Below, one piece after another: positions 6,740 through 7,793 of a stretch of 7,793 nt of DNA (position 1 is the stretch's first letter; every line of letters starts with the position of its first letter). The translations under genes and the position numbers were made by a program. The DNA comes from Prevotellaceae bacterium (GTDB lineage: Bacteria; Bacteroidota; Bacteroidia; Bacteroidales; Bacteroidaceae), in assembly GCA_905371275.1 (NCBI GenBank), contig CAJPLH010000087.1:1-7793 (forward strand), read 5' to 3'. The notes beneath the pieces were generated by a model that was given only the letters and a program-made list of their open reading frames with translations, had not been told where the DNA came from and did not search any database.

Positions 6740-7594
6740 TTATTCCCCACCCTTTTCGGCAAGGTGGAGACCGGTGTCGGAGAGGACAATCTGGTGGGCA
6801 CGATAGAGGGTGCCGACAGCACGCTTGAAAGTCTTTTTCGACACGGAGAAGCGCGCGGAAATGGCTTCGGAGGACGATTTGTCTGTAAAGGGCAAGAAAC
6901 CTTCGGGAGAGGATTGCAATTCTTCTAAAAGCACTTCCGCAAAGTCGCGAAAACGACTCTTGCCGAGTCGCTGCAAAGAGATGTCGAGACGACCATCGGG
7001 ACGCACATTCACCACAGCACCGCGCAGGCGGTCGCCCGTTTTGGGTTCGGGAGAGAAGAGTTGGTCGTTGTAGATGAGTCCGGCGTGGCGATTGTCTACA
7101 ATGACTTTCAGACCAAGTTCGGTGCGCTGCCACACCAAAAGGTCTACTTCTTCACCGCGGTGATAGAAATGCTCGCGCGCTGGACGCAGATGTTTGTCTA
7201 CTTTGGCCGTTGCCATAAGGCGGCCGGTTTCGTCGTCGATATCCACAAAGACGATGTAACTTTCGCCCACCTCCATAGTGCGCTTTTGTTGGCGGAAAGG
7301 CACAAAGAGGTCTTTCATCACACCCCAGTGGAGGAACGCGCCGTGCTCGTTGACCCACGCCACTTCGAGATAGGCAAAGTCGCCCACCGTGGCCAAAGGT
7401 TGTTCGGTGGTGGCCACGAGTCGTTCCGACTGGTCGAGATAGACAAAGAGCTCGAGGGTGTCGCCAGGTCGCATAGACTTGGTGACGTAGGCTTTGGGGA
7501 TGAGGATTTCGCCCAGTTCTCCCCCATCGACATAAGCTCCGTGGTCGGTGAAACGCGTGATGGTGAGGGTGTTATATTGGCCAATGTATATCAT
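6740..7594 (-). CDS. cvfB: CvfB/YitL-like S1-domain RNA-binding protein
   Basis: This 284-residue cytoplasmic protein resembles the CvfB family, which binds RNA and affects expression of other genes, including virulence factors in Gram-positive bacteria; its role in Bacteroidota is little defined. Seen: three S1-like OB-fold segments, about 3-62 (FTDHGAYVDGGELGEILIP), 70-130 (VNEHGAFLHWGVMKDLFVP) and 146-207 (AGLIYNDQLF, then GRLDISLQ). A C-terminal winged-helix-like segment follows at about 212-280, with FLPFTDKSSSEAISARFSVS and a helix KKTFKRAVGTLY. Length and order fit the family. I chose the ATG at 7594. The frame stays open to a TTG at 7666, but that extension only translates the upstream tandem repeats and precedes the conserved start MIYIGQYN. 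G+C is higher than in the operon downstream. It is followed by its own likely terminator and looks monocistronic and chromosomal. Confidence 0.87.
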   Translation of the reverse strand: MIYIGQYNTLTITRFTDHGAYVDGGELGEILIPKAYVTKSMRPGDTLELFVYLDQSERLVATTEQPLATVGDFAYLEVAWVNEHGAFLHWGVMKDLFVPFRQQKRTMEVGESYIVFVDIDDETGRLMATAKVDKHLRPAREHFYHRGEEVDLLVWQRTELGLKVIVDNRHAGLIYNDQLFSPEPKTGDRLRGAVVNVRPDGRLDISLQRLGKSRFRDFAEVLLEELQSSPEGFLPFTDKSSSEAISARFSVSKKTFKRAVGTLYRAHQIVLSDTGLHLAEKGGE

Positions 7595-7620
7595 AATGGA
7601 GGGAGATTTTTTGGGGGTAA

Positions 7621-7708
7621 AAAAACGACGGCTCGTTTTACTAAAAACGACGGGTTGTTTTATCAAAAACGACGGGTCACTTTTCTAAAAACGACGGGTC
7701 GTTTTTTT
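7621..7708. repeat. Four tandem 22-bp repeats, each a palindrome or decayed palindrome
   Basis: Units at 7621-7642, 7643-7664, 7665-7686 and 7687-7708 all begin AAAAACGACGG and end in a T-rich half. Unit 4 contains the perfect inverted repeat AAAACGAC-GG-GTCGTTTT (7688-7705). Unit 1 keeps 7-bp arms around a 4-base centre, unit 2 has one changed base (GTTGTTTT) and unit 3 two or more. A degenerate fifth copy may follow at 7709-7732. The array lies in the upstream region of the cvfB-like gene, ending 26 bases before its ATG. Confidence 0.9.
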
Positions 7709-7734
7709 TCGAACGACAAGTGGCTTGTTTTGTC

Positions 7735-7753
7735 TGTTGCCAACAAGGCAACA
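7735..7753. repeat. Small inverted repeat (7-bp stem, 5-base loop)
   Basis: TGTTGCC (7735-7741) pairs with GGCAACA (7747-7753) around AACAA. There is no T tract on either strand, so a terminator role is not supported. It could be chance or a protein-binding site upstream of the cvfB-like gene. Confidence 0.35.
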
Positions 7754-7785
7754 AAGGAGGACAAAGAGGGAGGACGAGAGGGAGG
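7754..7785. other. Purine-rich low-complexity tract
   Basis: The plus strand is almost all purine, with GGAGGAC at 7756-7762 and 7769-7775 and a third GGAGG at 7781-7785. No gene starts after it in the window. It may be simple-sequence DNA in the far upstream region of the cvfB-like gene; no function is assigned. Confidence 0.4.
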
Positions 7786-7793
7786 TATTATCC

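Noticed and set aside
6705..7133. 142-codon open frame on the minus strand within the cvfB-like gene
   Set aside because: Its arginine- and serine-rich, low-information protein and complete overlap with the cvfB coding frame mark it as a shadow frame.
7595..7666. N-terminal extension of the cvfB-like protein to a TTG start at 7666 (308 residues)
   Set aside because: The extra 24 residues only translate the tandem repeats, start at TTG, and precede the well-conserved S1 start MIYIGQYN with its own ATG.
7621..7708. CRISPR array
   Set aside because: The 22-bp units abut each other with no unique spacers and no cas genes are present.
7754..7785. GGAGG motifs as ribosome-binding sites for a plus-strand gene
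   Set aside because: No start codon follows within the window, and the other genes here show no Shine-Dalgarno use.

Overview
The window holds a complete four-gene restriction-modification (R-M) operon of the LlaJI/BsuMI kind and, upstream of it, one ordinary housekeeping-type gene. All five genes lie on the minus strand. The organism is most likely a member of the Bacteroidota, perhaps Bacteroidales such as Porphyromonas or Prevotella relatives. That view rests on the near absence of Shine-Dalgarno sequences before the starts, a match to the Bacteroidota -7 box (TAnnTTTG) ahead of the operon, and the look of the S1-domain protein. It is an inference, and genus cannot be fixed from the sequence alone.

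Right to left, in the direction of transcription: (1) 7595-7793 is upstream DNA with four 22-bp tandem repeats, each a decayed or intact palindrome, plus a small hairpin and a purine-rich tract. (2) 6740-7594 encodes a CvfB/YitL-like S1 RNA-binding protein. (3) 6405-6739 is intergenic and contains a strong 15-bp-stem hairpin (probable cvfB terminator), a candidate promoter and an imperfect 21-bp palindrome in the presumed leader of the operon. (4) 5100-6404 and 3592-5100 encode two different C5-cytosine DNA methyltransferases, joined by a TAATG stop/start overlap. (5) 1698-3581 encodes an McrB-like AAA+ NTPase (R1), and 18-1679 encodes an McrC-like PD-(D/E)xK nuclease (R2).

The proposed logic is that the two methyltransferases protect the host target, most simply one per strand of an asymmetric site, while R1 (target recognition plus NTP-driven motor) and R2 (nuclease) cut unmodified incoming DNA. 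The methyltransferase genes come first, so protection would be made before cutting. The prototype LlaJI recognises GACGC, whereas the related BsuMI system recognises CTCGAG, so the target here cannot be read off. The operon is visibly richer in A+T than the cvfB-like gene (20/60 G+C at 4861-4920 against 32/60 at 7201-7260), which fits acquisition by transfer. No transposase, integrase, tRNA, rRNA or CRISPR array was seen.

The system type is known. The points worth a second look are the in-frame R1/R2 junction, the extra N-terminal domain of the second methyltransferase, the leader palindrome, and the tandem palindromic repeats upstream of cvfB.
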